A DNA stretch of 64,000 nt, taken from the NCBI GenBank assembly GCA_030159075.1, contig BROG01000257.1, forward strand, positions 575,001 to 639,000. The letters run 5' to 3'. Position 1 is the first letter of the stretch, and each line of letters begins with the position of its first letter. Positions 12,504-25,043 of this stretch are shown piece by piece. Below the pieces are notes generated by a model, which did not search any database, had not been told where the DNA came from, and saw only the letters and a program-made list of their open reading frames with translations. Position numbers and translations under genes: made by a program. This stretch comes from Atrina japonica (taxonomy: Eukaryota > Mollusca > Bivalvia > Pterioida > Pinnidae).

Positions 12504-13766
12504 TTATTTCCCGCGTTTCGGAGAATAATAATCATCCAATCGTATATCACCAAATATTCGCCTCATTCCTACGTAATTCCGAAAGTCTCTATCTCTTCGA
12601 GTTCCATCTCCTCGTTTTTCTGATTCGTTGGTTACATCGAAGTAAGAAAATTTATAAGGCTCCGTTACACTCAGTCCCGGATGTGATCTCCGAAAATATT
12701 TATAGCGTGCATCTTGCAGGGCCCGTATGTAGGCTTCCCGGTGTATTTCGGGATTGATGTAACCAACATGTCCGACTGAAATTGTCTTAATTGGTTCATC
12801 TTTGTGTTGCTTTTTCTTGGACAATCTGTTTTTCGTTTTCTTTTTTCGGCAGCATTTTTTATCATCCTTGTCACTGAAATCCTCATATGACGCCTCATCT
12901 GTATAGTCTTTTGCAGGTAGTTGGGGATTATGTACTTCCTTTATAGGTTTTATTTCATCATGTAATACATTTTCAGTGTCTGTCGATGATATTTCTACCG
13001 ACGTGTCTATTCTACTGTCAACAGATGGAACTTTTATAACCAATCTCTCTACGGATTCAGGTTTGGCTGTATTACATGTAATATTATCAATTATTTCACC
13101 AACAGACTTTGTTTGCTGAGTCTTTTGAGAAGACATTTTGAGACTTTCATTTGAACACACATTGTTTGACGGTAAGGTGTCTGTAGATTTAGCCGTCTCT
13201 GGTTTATTGGCGTCAAAGACAATGTCTACAGAATCCATTTCCAGCTCATGATTTAATACCGTCATCATATGGAATCGTTCCTGAGACAAACGTAAAGACT
13301 CTTCACTCATTCCATGTGTATATCGAATCCTAACTACATCCTCTGTGTCCTCACTTCCTTGGTCCGGAGTGTAACTGTCCGGATTTGGTATGGAGATGTT
13401 TATTTTCCTTGATTTGCCACTTGGTTTGGTCGGTTTTAGCTGTGATAATTGACCAATCGCCGATTCAATAGTTGGCAAGATTTGGCGTTTCTTGTCCTCT
13501 GATTTGATGATACCAGTGAGCTTATATGAACTTAATTTTCCATTTTCAGTATTGCTATTCATATCGGTTTCCGGACTTAAGATGAAGCATACTTTCTTCG
13601 GACTAGAAATCTTCCACTCCACAAATTCATCCGGTCTTTGACGATTAGCAGTAGATTTCTTCTCCGCATTGCGTACTACATTTTGCAAATACAAGAGGCG
13701 ATTTAATTTCTTTGTAGATTCGTCTTTCGTTTGTGTTTCTATGTCTTGAAAAAGACAATTCCCTGC
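12504..13766 (-). CDS. Unrecognised lysine-rich protein, 3' terminal exon (420 codons)
   Basis: An acceptor, TTTTATTTCAG, precedes 13766. The frame runs in phase 0 (AGNCLFQDIETQTKDES...) for 420 residues to TAA at 12506-12504. GC content and codon use are clearly above the AT-rich flanks, and no simple repeat drives the frame, so it looks real. The middle is Ser/Thr/Glu-rich and probably disordered. A basic cluster, KKCCRKKKTKNRLSKKKQHK, lies near residues 305-325 and could be a nuclear signal. The C-terminal 90 residues are aromatic- and Arg-rich (HREAYIRALQDARYKYFRR, YKFSYFDV, FRNYVGMRRIFGDIRLDDYY) and may be the folded or conserved part. I do not recognise the family. Upstream exons with the start codon were not found. 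A minus-strand AATAAA lies at 12017-12022. Confidence 0.72.
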   Translation of the reverse strand, partial: AGNCLFQDIETQTKDESTKKLNRLLYLQNVVRNAEKKSTANRQRPDEFVEWKISSPKKVCFILSPETDMNSNTENGKLSSYKLTGIIKSEDKKRQILPTIESAIGQLSQLKPTKPSGKSRKINISIPNPDSYTPDQGSEDTEDVVRIRYTHGMSEESLRLSQERFHMMTVLNHELEMDSVDIVFDANKPETAKSTDTLPSNNVCSNESLKMSSQKTQQTKSVGEIIDNITCNTAKPESVERLVIKVPSVDSRIDTSVEISSTDTENVLHDEIKPIKEVHNPQLPAKDYTDEASYEDFSDKDDKKCCRKKKTKNRLSKKKQHKDEPIKTISVGHVGYINPEIHREAYIRALQDARYKYFRRSHPGLSVTEPYKFSYFDVTNESEKRGDGTRRDRDFRNYVGMRRIFGDIRLDDYYSPKRGK

Positions 13767-14030
13767 CTGAAATAAAAATATGTGAATAATGAATGAGTGA
13801 TGGCTTCAGAGGTAAATCCTGGTACTATTTTATATTCCGCATTCATGTAGATGAGGGTTACATGAGCCAAAATCGATAACCTTCTCATGGTTTAATTATA
13901 CATGGATAGATATTACCAATGTAAGATTGAATATCTAACTCATATAGGTAGTTAAAACATCTTAGAAATCAATGCTTTACTGACGTAGAAAGTGAGTTTC
14001 CCTGATTGGAATACAAGATCCTTCATCAAA

Positions 14031-14504
14031 ATACAGTGAAATCTCCTTTTGTCGAAATTAGCTGAAACTAAATTCCAGTTATGTCAAAGCCAAACCGCTG
14101 GCCAGATTTTTTCATTATACATTATACTGTTAGTAATTTTATCCTGATATATCGAAGTGTTTACCTAAAAGTGTATATTCTGTCCGAAGTATCATAATTA
14201 TTTAAGAAAAACGCTTTTTATTTCGAAATTATCATCTGTTATTGAAGGTTTAGTTTTTGTAACATGGTGATTAAAGACCGTTTACCTGCAAAACACGGGG
14301 CAATCAACTCCCATTTAGGTAAGAGGGCAATTAATTATCTATTCAATACAATTCAAAATTAGTAGAATCAAAAGAAGGTCGATTCGTTGTCCAGTAAAAA
14401 TAGAAAAATGTGTAAATCAAAAATGCCGGTTATCTCGAACTCTGGAATTCTCGAAGTAAATGGGATGGTGTCGTGAATTTTGAGATGAGGAGATTCCACA
14501 GTAT
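14031..14504. mobile_element. Inverted-repeat DNA element of about 475 bp
   Basis: ATACAGTGAAATCTCCTTTT (14031-14050) is inverted at the right end (AGATGAGGAGATTCCACAGTAT). Alignment over about 29 bp shows 7 mismatches. The ends fit TA-flanked mariner-type elements. The interior is non-coding and has TCGAA-type motifs near both ends. Confidence 0.6.
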
Positions 14505-15919
14505 GACCTAAACCATATCTTTTTGAATTGTGAATCATATTTTGTGTTTATATATAACCATATATTGATTAAAAAGTGCTTTGCGCCACAATCAACAATT
14601 ATTCAGTGACATGTTGGCAGCCACTTTTAAACAGTAAAGGAGAGAACCGGTTACATTGTACCAAGGAGGTAACTAGCGACATTCTGTAAGTAAGCTGAAT
14701 TGAAGTAAATTAAATAACCCATATCAATATGATATTAACTTAGTATTCGTGAGGAAATCTATAATTTATCTACAATCTATTGACTTGGTCTAATTAGTGT
14801 AAAATAAGTTTCATTAATTGTCAATAAGTTTATTTTATACCAAATGTGTTATAACTCATGTCTTTTCTATTTCTTAACAATAAATGCACCACAAACAGAA
14901 ACCTTATATTTCACCGACGTCATTCCTGTAACACTATATATTGGAAACTAATGGCATGTTACACAACTATCAACTTATTTCAATATTGACAAGGTATAGC
15001 ATATGATAGATACATACCGTGTTTAGCAACATTAGATATATTTAAAGCCGTCGTGTAATACTTTATCCTGCTCTGATAGAATGTCATGTATCTAACATCA
15101 TACCACATCAGATGTAGAATGTTTAAGTCTTCCTATATCAGTAATCAGTAACAAACTCAAACATTAATATTTTATACAAAACTACACAAATGCCATCCTG
15201 TATGTATGCGTACCGTCTTCTACCTGACATAAATATCTTCAGAATGAAGTGTGTAAAGAGATGAGCAAATATGGAGTTCAAATGCTGTTTGCTTTCAAAT
15301 TAACGTCCAAATCCGCTGTGATTGAATGCCTTTGTTGAACTCCTAAACTAAAACAAACACTTGTTACGGTGCAAGCTATTTGAATAGACGGAGAATTGAC
15401 ATAAAATCTAGAAATGGGTTAGATTAATGTATCAAGCGAGACAATTTTGTGGTAACACAAACGCTGCTTGGAGGCTCTTTTACATTCAACTTGACAAAAC
15501 AAAATGTTTCTCCCAGGATTAGTGTTTTGTCACGTATTCTATTCCGTTAATCGTTGACACTTAAATGATCCAATTAATTTTCTAAAAATACGTGATACAT
15601 GCTATAGCGTACTTATTCTGAATGTGTAATGTTTGTTAGAAACATTTTGTTACATATTTATGTCTACATTGTGTAGGAAAATACAGGGATTAACAAATGT
15701 ATTGGGGTAATAACGATATATATATCCCAATTTTGAATCAAATTCAGTATACATATATTTTGTTTTGATATTTTACGTCCCTTTAAAATGTATTCAAAAA
15801 CCCATTATTTTTGTGTCAGTGGGAATGTATCAATGTGTATCAATGAACGGCTGAGATACTGGTAATTGACCTGATCTAAATTAACATTAGCTTATAAAGA
15901 CATCCAAGGGACAATCAGG
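14505..15919. other. Gene-free stretch upstream of the 420-codon exon
   Basis: Upstream exons of the minus-strand gene at 12504-13766 could lie here or beyond, but no open, spliceable exon in a matching phase was visible. Confidence 0.4.
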
Positions 15920-16136
15920 GGACCTCTGTTGCCGAGTGGTTAGAGCATCGCACTTTGAATCACGAAGTCTTTCTGGTCAGCGCAGGATCGGGGACCACTG
16001 GATTTTATGCAGAATTTTGTGAGAAAGTTTGCCAGTTTACCTGCAGAAGGCCGGTGGTCTCTTCCCGGGTATATTGTAACCGCATTGCCACCATATAACT
16101 GAAAACTTGTTGAGTGTGGCATAAAACACTATTTAA
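15920..16136 (+). mobile_element. tRNA-derived SINE, second copy
   Basis: The head CCTCTGTTGCCGAGTGGTTA has a good A-box. The body TTTGCCAGTTTACCTGCAGA and the tail ATATAACTGAAAACTTGTTG / GGCATAAAACACTATTT match the copy at 333. Short minus-strand frames here (15940-16244) are by-products. Confidence 0.82.
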
Positions 16137-16897
16137 ATCCAAAATCAAAGCAAGGGACATTACAACATCACAACCTCTATTGAATCTAAATCGTGATTCC
16201 TCTGACTGCAAATAAAACGTATTGTCATTGCCACATGAATCCACATAAGAAAAGTTTTACCTGCAGTCTGTGCTAAAGTGCAGTAGCTAAGTTAGAAGGC
16301 CACCATACATATCTGTATTTTAATAATAGTACATGCAACCCATATGATGCTAGGTAGTTAAATCAAACACAGGGGAAAGTTGTGCTCAGGTAAACATATT
16401 TCCTCTCAACGCTGTTCTATTTCACAATCATAATAAAGTTATTATAAACTTGCAATGGAATTTCAAAGGTTGCTGGCTGTAAAGATTCGCCAAACGATTA
16501 TTATGTTATTAACGCTGAAAACTGCTTTTCGTGTAACAATTGTTTTTCATGTCCAGATACATACGGCAAGCAGACATGATATTTGATTACTGCAATGATT
16601 TTATATTTGTCTGTGGAGAAGGCATGGCAAATGTTTTAAAGCGCAAACAATTGACAGACAATTTAATTACCATAAAAACAATGATTAAAAAGATGATGTG
16701 TGCATAGACTCCATGTCTTTAATGTATCAATAAATCAATACTTCTATAACAGATATATAGTATATTAGGTACCACTGATTGCTATGGCTTTTCGTTTTTT
16801 TCTGGGTTTTTTTTTTCGTTTGTTTGTTTGCTTGCTTGGCTGGATTATTGGTGTTTAAAGCCACACTCAATACTTTCAGTTATATATGTATGCGACC

Positions 16898-16955
<58 letters not shown>

Positions 16956-17823
16956 CTAACATTTAATGAATGGAAGCATTGCGCATGACACTGATGTCAT
17001 AAGCAAAATTAAAATCAGTCCTAAGTCCTATTTATTCCTGTCAATTTGAAATAAATGATAAATGTAGAAAGAAATACGATTATCCATAGCTGTGGCACGC
17101 AATAATTTGAATAATAGCAGAGATTTGACATGATCGAACTAGTCAAATGTAAAAACGCAAACCTAATACAAAACGTGACGTTTCTTAATCTCACTGATTT
17201 AACCGAATTGAAAACTCTTTTCTCTTTTTCTGATAAACACTCGATGTTTCTGTTTTATCACTTGTAATGAAATCGAACATGAACATTGAGGATCATTAAA
17301 TCACTTTTAATACAAAAATGTTGTTCATGAGAATGGCTTCTACATTCAATGAAATATATCAATTTTCTGTATCTTTAACAATTGATATAAAAATTGATTC
17401 AGACCCTCTTTTATCGATCTCGAAAAATCGGAAAGTACAGTGTTCATTTAGAAAACATAAATAATTGGTCGACTTAAAGTACATGAAACCTCTAGTATCG
17501 AATAGATATGATTTTGTCACTTTTTAATGATATATTGTTATTAGTTTATAAAGGTGAAAGACAAAACCTAATTACATCATGCAAACCACCAAACCCACCA
17601 TCACCACCACCACATAAACACCGACGTTCTCTTAATTGTCTGATCTAAATGTACGTAAAAAAGTACGAATTTTACATAAAACTAGTAATGAATGCATTTT
17701 ATATAGAATGTTTTTGTGAGAAAAATATCTAAATACATTTGCATAGCGTTATGGATGTAATGGCAATATTCAATTTGTATGCAATTTATCACGCCCACAG
17801 TGTATTAAATAACTAATGTCAAT
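16137..17823. other. Gene-free stretch with a GT microsatellite
   Basis: A (GT)n tract occupies 16900-16952. Otherwise the sequence is AT-rich with no supportable feature. Confidence 0.6.
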
Positions 17824-18149
17824 GTGATGGAACTTTTTAATTCTAAATTAAGACGTAAGCGAAGTGATGGATATCGTTCATATAACAGATCCGACATACA
17901 TGGTGTCAATTGTTCATCTCTTTCGGGCATGTCATCACCGGTGACGTTGCTATTGTTGAAAATGAAAATAAAACCTCAAAAATCCTGTTTTAAGAGGTCC
18001 AAAATTTAGATATAAATTCTGTCAAGGATTATGCTAGACGATAAGACAAACATGAAAACGTGGAACAAGACACTTTGTCTGAATAGTTAAAATATCTACG
18101 ATGGTTGATTAAATATCGTATTCATAAACTAGAAGAAAGGAAAATAACG

Positions 18150-18640
18150 ATCAACGTCATCCCTCTGAATTTAGTGACCCAGAATTGGTAACCGAAATGG
18201 ATAGATTACATGACCAATATGCACTGGTCCCAGCAGACAAAACCTCATATAATATAGTTTTTATTTGTAAGGCTCATTACTATAATTGTTTATTAGATGA
18301 ATAAGGGTTTAATACGAATTCTGGTAATACATACACACGTAGCCCACTTTCAAAAGACGAGATCCTTCATTTCATGTACCTACAACCTATAATAGTTTTG
18401 AAATACCATATTTATATTGGATACCTAGACTTCACCAAACCCCATATAACTAGAGGTACATAGCAGGACCCAGCAAATGTTCTACCAAACCTTTATCTTT
18501 ACTCCTTACCGAGATAATGGCAGCCGTTAAGAAGCTTCAGCAGTACAGTTGCTTATTCCAGATGCGGTATAAATCATATCTGGATACTTATATATTCTAA
18601 ACAACTAAAACAAGCATCATTGACAAATGTTTTTACAAGT
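18150..18640 (+). pseudogene. Penelope-like element, N-terminal RT fragment
   Basis: Plus strand, across frames with stops: LHDQYALVPADKTSYNIVFI, CKAHYYNCLLDE, SKDEILHF, IPYLYWIPRLHQTPYN, RYIAGPSKCSTKPLSLLLTE. These are the N-terminal RT blocks of Penelope-like elements (VPADK...N, YWIPKLHKxPY, RxIA...C.T..LS.LLT). At least two stops and frame changes are present. The catalytic palm is missing; a DNA transposon follows 75 bp later. Confidence 0.85.
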
Positions 18641-18714
18641 TGATGGAACATCAACGCAGTTTTGTTATGCTAGGTTGTTTATTGGGAACAAGTCAAAGCA
18701 CATTTTGCAGTATC

Positions 18715-20098
18715 CCAGATAGCAAGGCTACATCGGGCCAATGTTGACTTTTAGTAGGTATGTTGGCGTCGGCTAACCAATGTTGGGCCAACATACGTAA
18801 ATCCGATTTTTGTTTCCATATATAAACTGTTGGATGAAAGATGTTGGGCCAACGTTGGGCCAACGTACGTAAATACGATTTTATGGTTGATAAATATATT
18901 GTTCGGATCAAGACATGAATGTACAATGTCGGGTCAACATTGGGTCAACGTACGTAAATCGGATCTAGACTTTGAATGTACAATGTTGAACCAACATTTG
19001 GCCGACTTATGCTAATTTGATCTTGATTTTGAATATACAATGTCGGGCCATCATCGGGCCAATGTACGTTAATCTGATCTTATTTAGTTTTAAACTACCT
19101 TCTTGAATGACCTACGTAGAATGAACTATGGTCAGCATTCAGAATTAACGTATATTGAATTAGCTACAGCCTGCTGTCCTTTGATAAATGTAAGTATATA
19201 TACATACTTATATGTATATTTTCATATACATCTAGCTGTTGAGTTTCAAATTCTTAATATCTTTAATTAAAACATAGTATTTTAGCCAATGTACGTGGAA
19301 TATCAGTAGTTTTTGTACTTCAAATTGTTCATTGACATATTATGAAAAGAGCATTAACACGCTTAGATACTTTTTCACGCAGACCCTAATCCTCACTATA
19401 TTATTCATAGGGCATATGTTCCTGATACAGGTTTTTCATAAAAATACGAAAATCTATATTAATAAATATTATGATATATAAATTAAGCTTTAATTGACTA
19501 GTATCTGTTGCATTATGTACTAGTAGTATTTGCTTGATTTTCAATGTCATATTATCGTATTTCAATTAGGGGCTGTCAAGATAAACAAATTGTGCAGTGG
19601 CGTGACAGACAGTGAAATTGAAAAAGTCATAGAAGACTGACTGAGGTATGCAAAGGATTGCGATGGGAAGAGGAGGCAAAGAGGAATAAAAGAAGGTACG
19701 TGAACAGCAAGAAAAAGACAGAGGGGATGTCAGTCAGGACTGATAATATATTAAACTTTGAACTTATTCTCTGAAATTTTCATTTTATTTCATCGAAGGG
19801 CCAACATTGGGCCAACCCAAATAACCAGTTGACAATGTTGGTTGTGAGTTGGCTTACAGTTTTGCCTACGTTAGCCCATCATTTAACCAACCAAACAAAT
19901 CGAATACATAAGTTGTCTGTGTGTTGTGTAATTGTTGGCGTACAATTTTGCCTACGATGGCCCAACGATATGACCAACATGGGTCGATTAGCAAAATGAC
20001 ATCAGGCCAACGCTGGACTTCCAACGTGGGCCCAACATTGAAAACAATATTGGGTCAACGTTGGCCCAACGTTGGCCCAACGTTGCCTTTCTATCTGG
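18715..20098. mobile_element. DNA transposon with TIRs and GTTGGGCCAACGT subterminal repeats
   Basis: CCAGATAGCAAGGC at 18715 is inverted at 20085-20098 (GCCTTTCTATCTGG). Both arms are packed with self-complementary GTTGGGCCAACGT-type units, often followed by ACGTAAAT (left 18735-19075, right 19798-20085). The middle (about 19080-19790) is unique sequence with exon-like relics and no transposase frame. It is therefore non-autonomous. Target duplication was not identified; the superfamily is open. Confidence 0.72.
19570..19695 (+). pseudogene. Exon-like relic inside the transposon
   Basis: A 126-bp tract has an acceptor (TTTCAATTAG) on the left and a donor (AAG|GTACGT) on the right. One frame reads AVKINKLCSGVTDSEIEKVI, ED, stop, then LRYAKDCDGKRRQRGIKEG. 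The TGA falls where a Trp would suit. It looks like a captured and mutated exon. I cannot name the source gene. Confidence 0.45.
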
Positions 20099-20109
20099 AA
20101 TGGGGTTAA

Positions 20110-20862
20110 TGACACATTATATTGCCGCAAAATTACAAATGTATGTGCATTTTCAAGATTGAAATTTCCTAATCACACTTTAATTCGTATGCTTTTGCTT
20201 TTTAAAATGACATAAATGTAGTAACAATTCGCTGCAAAATATAGGTCTACAAGACCAAGTTGAAATCTATCCTATTAAATGTCAGTTCGGCGTGCTTTAT
20301 GAATTTTAAGATATTATAATTTTGCTTTAGAATATTACTTTTCAATTACTTTTTACAATTACATTCTTGTGATAGAATTGACATTAAAAGCGATAGACTG
20401 GACAATTAACAATTCTTGTGTACGATTAATATGCTAATGAGTTTTGGTCAAGTTTCCCTTACTGCGTATTGGCAAGAGCTGTCTGTGATTTTCCAGATAT
20501 CCGTGTTTGTCCAGTTTTTACCAAACTTTAGTATCTGAGATTTTTTATATTTCAGTTCAAAGAGACAATGATATACTTTTACATGTGTAAGCTGTTTTAG
20601 CTATTTTAAACGGTACAATATCGGAAAGGCCCATGTTTCAGGCATTACTATTGATCTCCACTTCCTAGAGATGTTTCACGTATGCCTTGCCGAAGTTCAG
20701 GTTACCAGGCATGATTAATCCCCAAGCTTATAAAACGGGTCTACATGATGACTACATCTATAACATGTTCTAATGTATACTCTAATAACTATAATAACTA
20801 TATATACCCAACAAAATAGCACACACACACGCTTACACATGGGCGCTTGATCACACACATAT

Positions 20863-20898
<36 letters not shown>

Positions 20899-23590
20899 GA
20901 AATGACGGACCTTTTAGACAGATGATAGGTATTAACCATCAGGTGGTCCAAAAGGTACACATATACCTAAGAAAGTTTACATGTTATCCTTTCAAACTGC
21001 CTAAATGAAGATTTAAAAGTTACAAATCGCCTTCAATCTTCATAGTATCGGCTCATTATCATAATATAACAATTTCTCTATATACAGCTCTAGTTTATAC
21101 TGTAGTTGCATTTTACGTTTTCTTTACCAGCCTATCTAGATTACATGTACATACAAATTACGATCAACGTAATTCTAGGTTTCCTAGTATACTTTGATTC
21201 ATTTTGGTGAATAGACATATATCAATGCTAAATATCAATAATTATTCTATGTACGACATTTTCTCCATTTATTCTGGTATTTTCACTTATCCTCTTATTT
21301 AGATTCTTTTATATGTTCTTGATCTGTGTCTATTATCCTTTAGAATATAATGGATAGTGTTTTTGTTGTGATAAAATGCCCAGAGTTTTAACTTTTCACC
21401 GATTAATACCTGAAGGAAATGATGTGATCATGTAATAAAATGTTTATTTACATACAGGGGTTAGCTCATTTGTTTGTCGATATATATATCTTGGACTACT
21501 AAGAGGTTGCACTAAAATATCCCAAAACACAGAAATACTCCATACCTAACCTACAATCGTGCAGATGTAACACCTGGTGATTACAGGTAAAAAGTACTTT
21601 CTCAACTGCAAAAGTAGCAATAATAAAAGCAATTTTGTCTATACATTTTTATTTGTATGCAATGCAATTATATTAAAATAAGCATTTCGATGTGTTTTAC
21701 TTAACAATGTACCAATAAATGTGTTTTCTAAAATAAATCATATCATATTTTATTGTAATGGAACTGAATCCAGGATCCCAAACCCTGGTAAACATCCTTG
21801 ATATTATATTGCTTAGGTTCGGTAATAATATATATATATATAAAATCATAAATTTATATTAGAAACTTTAAGACAAACCCGTTATTATAAAATATTTAAG
21901 TACCACTTAGGGTGAACTAAAATGTGTTTTTTTTTTCTCGTTTCTATCTTGCTTGTTTGACCAATCATTTAGAGTAATTGTATATCATTGATTTATTTTA
22001 ATTTTATACCATATGTTTCGTCACTTGTAATAAAATTTGTAGCAATTATCTTACTTTGTATATTTATAAAATACATATGTATCTACATGAAAGTGAAGCA
22101 GGATTCTTTTAAATAAATTTATATTTACGTAGATAATTGTACATGGCATTGGACATAGGGTGTCATTCTCTTTGTACATACTGACCTGTATCCGTAACCA
22201 TGTTTCATCCGTGAAAACGTATTAAGCGTAGACTTTATATACAAGTAAATTCTTTTAGCTTGGCCTTCCAGTAGTTTGTAATAATTCCAGATTGAAAAAA
22301 AAAACTTAATAAATCTCAATACATTCCAGGACTATTGAACAATTTTGTACTTTTAAAATAACTGTATTCACAAAGCATCCCTATCATAATTGTTCATACC
22401 TTTTTGTCTCCCAGTACCTGTATCATAGACGATACACTAATCTTTGATGTCATATCTCAATACAAACGTCTTCACCAAGTATTCGGTTTGCAATTTGATC
22501 TACGATCCCTGTGAGTTGACGCATTAATCATTTAATTAGCAGTCTTTTACATATCAGTTCTTCTAAACCATTCTCATTTCCCATATTATCGTTAGCGCAG
22601 TAACTTTCAGAGCGCGTTGCTTAATTTCAACTAATTCCACTCTTTGTATATGTAAAGTGATATTTTAATAAAACATGTACGAGATGTTCCGTTTCATTGA
22701 GGCGCTTTACACGCTTTGATGTGACGATTTACCTGACGGTTTTTTCTATTAACAGTTTAATCTACTGGGAAATGTGTCGGATGCAGTGTACTTATTCCAC
22801 TTTGTATAATAGTGTATGCCTGTTGATTTATAACATACGGAGCACAGTAAGTCGATAACTGATGTATGGCATAGTCTAAAACGTGACCAAGCTTTCAAGT
22901 TTATATCAGTGACTTCCATCTTGTTTAAATGAGCTTTGAAAAGCAATTGACCGTTTATCTGTAGTGATTGCTTCGACAAGGATTGATCAGACAAGCACAT
23001 TTAAGATAAAATGAATAATGAAGCATTGATATAGTTAAAGAGGTATATGATGTGAGAGTAATAGTGTTATAATCTAAATTGTGTTCCAGAAATAGACAAA
23101 ACTTGTAACCTCTCAAACTATTGTAATCCATCATCGGTATATAATGACGGTATAAAAACCTGATACATGATTATTGTATGAGATATTACTAAAAGTTCTC
23201 ATTTCTGAATACAACATACAAAGATACAAAGATTAAGTAGGGACTATGTTGGTCCAATATTTTGTACAGTGGACACTCACCAACTTCGCTTAGGAGGCCA
23301 CTCCTCATTTCAGATCATATATTCCCAATCTCATAAATGTTTATTTCATGAATCTAATTGGTGGGGTTGAATATAACTAAACTCTATATAACCTGGCGGT
23401 GTGATGTCTCATGCACCCTTTCTTGACCCGGACGAGTCCAAATTTAGGTAATAAAGCATAGCGAAATAAAAATAAAAGTGGTAAGAATAATGATTCGATG
23501 AATAAACCGAATAAATTTGTCAATACCGAAAAGTTAGTAGAATCAACCATATTGTAATCAAAATCAATATATGTGAATCGGACCAAATAT
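20110..23590. other. Gene-free stretch with a CA microsatellite
   Basis: (CA)n with interruptions at 20820-20896. No other feature is supportable. Frames of 64-83 codons here lack any family resemblance. Confidence 0.5.
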
Positions 23591-23594
23591 TTAC

Positions 23595-23684
23595 TTAACC
23601 CTTTCATCCCTGAGTATCTAAATGGCATGCTTCCTTCTAATGTTTGAGACCAATCTATTATGGTCTGTAGGGTTGAAAGGGTAA
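23595..23684. mobile_element. Short inverted-repeat element TTAACCCTTTCA...
   Basis: TTAACCCTTTCATCCCT (23595-23611) is inverted as AGGGTTGAAAGGGTAA (23669-23684). Confidence 0.55.
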
Positions 23685-24109
23685 AAATTATTGAAATAAT
23701 CCTAGTATTCGACGCATGATGCATCCAATAAACTGTCCGAAATACAAATCAAAGTAAAATGAAGAAGTACCAATGGCTAATCGAAGCTCCAAGTCTTATT
23801 AGAATACTACAAATTGGATATAAAAAACTGCTGCGAATCCGAAACGGGATGGGATCAGGTGCCCGGAAGGATTCAGCACCCCCTTCTAGCATGCCACACC
23901 AGTCGCAAATATTACATGGACACCTGTCGAGTTCGGTGAAAAGGTCAAGCTCTGTGAAAACGTTTTAAATCTAATTGGTAAAAGTGGTCACTATGTGGTC
24001 ATGCTCTACAATACTATTTTACAGTCTTGATAGGGTGATTTCACATTGTAAAATAAGATCCACGTATCGACATACATATAATTGTTTTTGAAATATGTAG
24101 AAAAATGTC

Positions 24110-24310
24110 ATGATCTAAGTAGAATCAAACTATATTATAAACACAATACCAAAGTTACAATGCTCAAGACGGTATCGTTTCTGTCAATTAGACTTCATCA
24201 GTTGAGCTCCAATTTGAATAGTATGTGTTTTTCTAAAGATAGAGTGGTATCATACAAGGCCAAATAATATCTCTAAAAGTATAGCTGAAATCCGTCTAAG
24301 AGTAACCACT
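24110..24310 (+). repeat. Dispersed repeat D1, copy 2
   Basis: It has the same ordered blocks as 2595-2765 (TCTGTCAATTAGACTTCATC, GTTGAGCTCC, CATACAAGGCCAAAT, AATCCGTCTAAG). Confidence 0.7.
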
Positions 24311-24479
24311 GTAAAAATGACTATCTTAGCTTTAGAAAATTTTCGAATTAAAATGGTGTTAACAGTGCCAAATATTACTTTAGTATAAGATGAACAGCTG
24401 GTACCGAAATCCCAGGTACTAGGTTTATGTATACCCTCGGGGATTCAAACGGTCCACCAGCAGTGGCAACGACCTAGTG

Positions 24480-24585
24480 GTTATAAATATTATAAACATA
24501 ATACCAAAGTTATAATTCTCAAGACGATATCATTTCTGTCAATTAGACTTCATTAGTTGAGCTCCAATTTGAAAAGAATGTGTAA
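24480..24585 (+). repeat. Dispersed repeat D1, copy 3 (left half)
   Basis: ATTATAAACATAATACCAAAG through TTGAGCTCCAATTTGAAAAG repeats the left half of copy 2 about 365 bp downstream of it. Confidence 0.7.
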
Positions 24586-24651
24586 AGTGTGTGTAACTAT
24601 ATTAGAAATATAGAGTTAACAATATAAAACACAAGTTGTCCTTTTATCAGT

Positions 24652-24728
24652 TAAAGGGGTATTAGCTGTGTTAACGAAAAAAATTATTTCGATTTCCATT
24701 CTACTTTTACTACATGTACTTGATGTAA
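24652..24728 (+). repeat. Dispersed repeat D3, copy 1
   Basis: AAAGGGGTATTAGCTGTGTTAACGAAAAAAATTATTTCGA and its continuation match 63287-63362 closely. Confidence 0.65.
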
Positions 24729-24860
24729 ATGGAAAATACTTTGTTGACTTTTGTTTTCAATTAAAGTTGAACTAACGTTGATTTTATATATAATGTGTTT
24801 CCTACACAGTCATGTCCAGAGGTTTTGAACAATTATGTAAAATATAAAAAAAAATTAGAT

Positions 24861-25043
24861 AAAGTAAAACCTGTATATAGGGACCACTCAAGGAACCAGA
24901 AAACATTGGCCTTTATATGCGGGTGTCCCTCATACTCAGGTTCAATTGAGTTGAAGTATGCAGTCAAGGGACTTACAAAAACTGGCCTTCATAAATAGGT
25001 GATCCTTATGAAGAGGTGGCCGCTATAGCACGTTTTACTGTAT
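24861..25043 (+). mobile_element. CAGTCAAACC-family MITE
   Basis: AGTAAAACCTGTATATAGGG with ACCACTCAAGGAACCAGAAA leads to the closing end GCACGTTTTACTGTA. It is about 180 bp, matching the copies at 58.3, 58.9 and 63.0 kb. Confidence 0.65.

Noticed and set aside
15920..15995. A tRNA gene
   Set aside because: Only the A-box head of a SINE; the sequence continues into the SINE body and does not fold as a cloverleaf.
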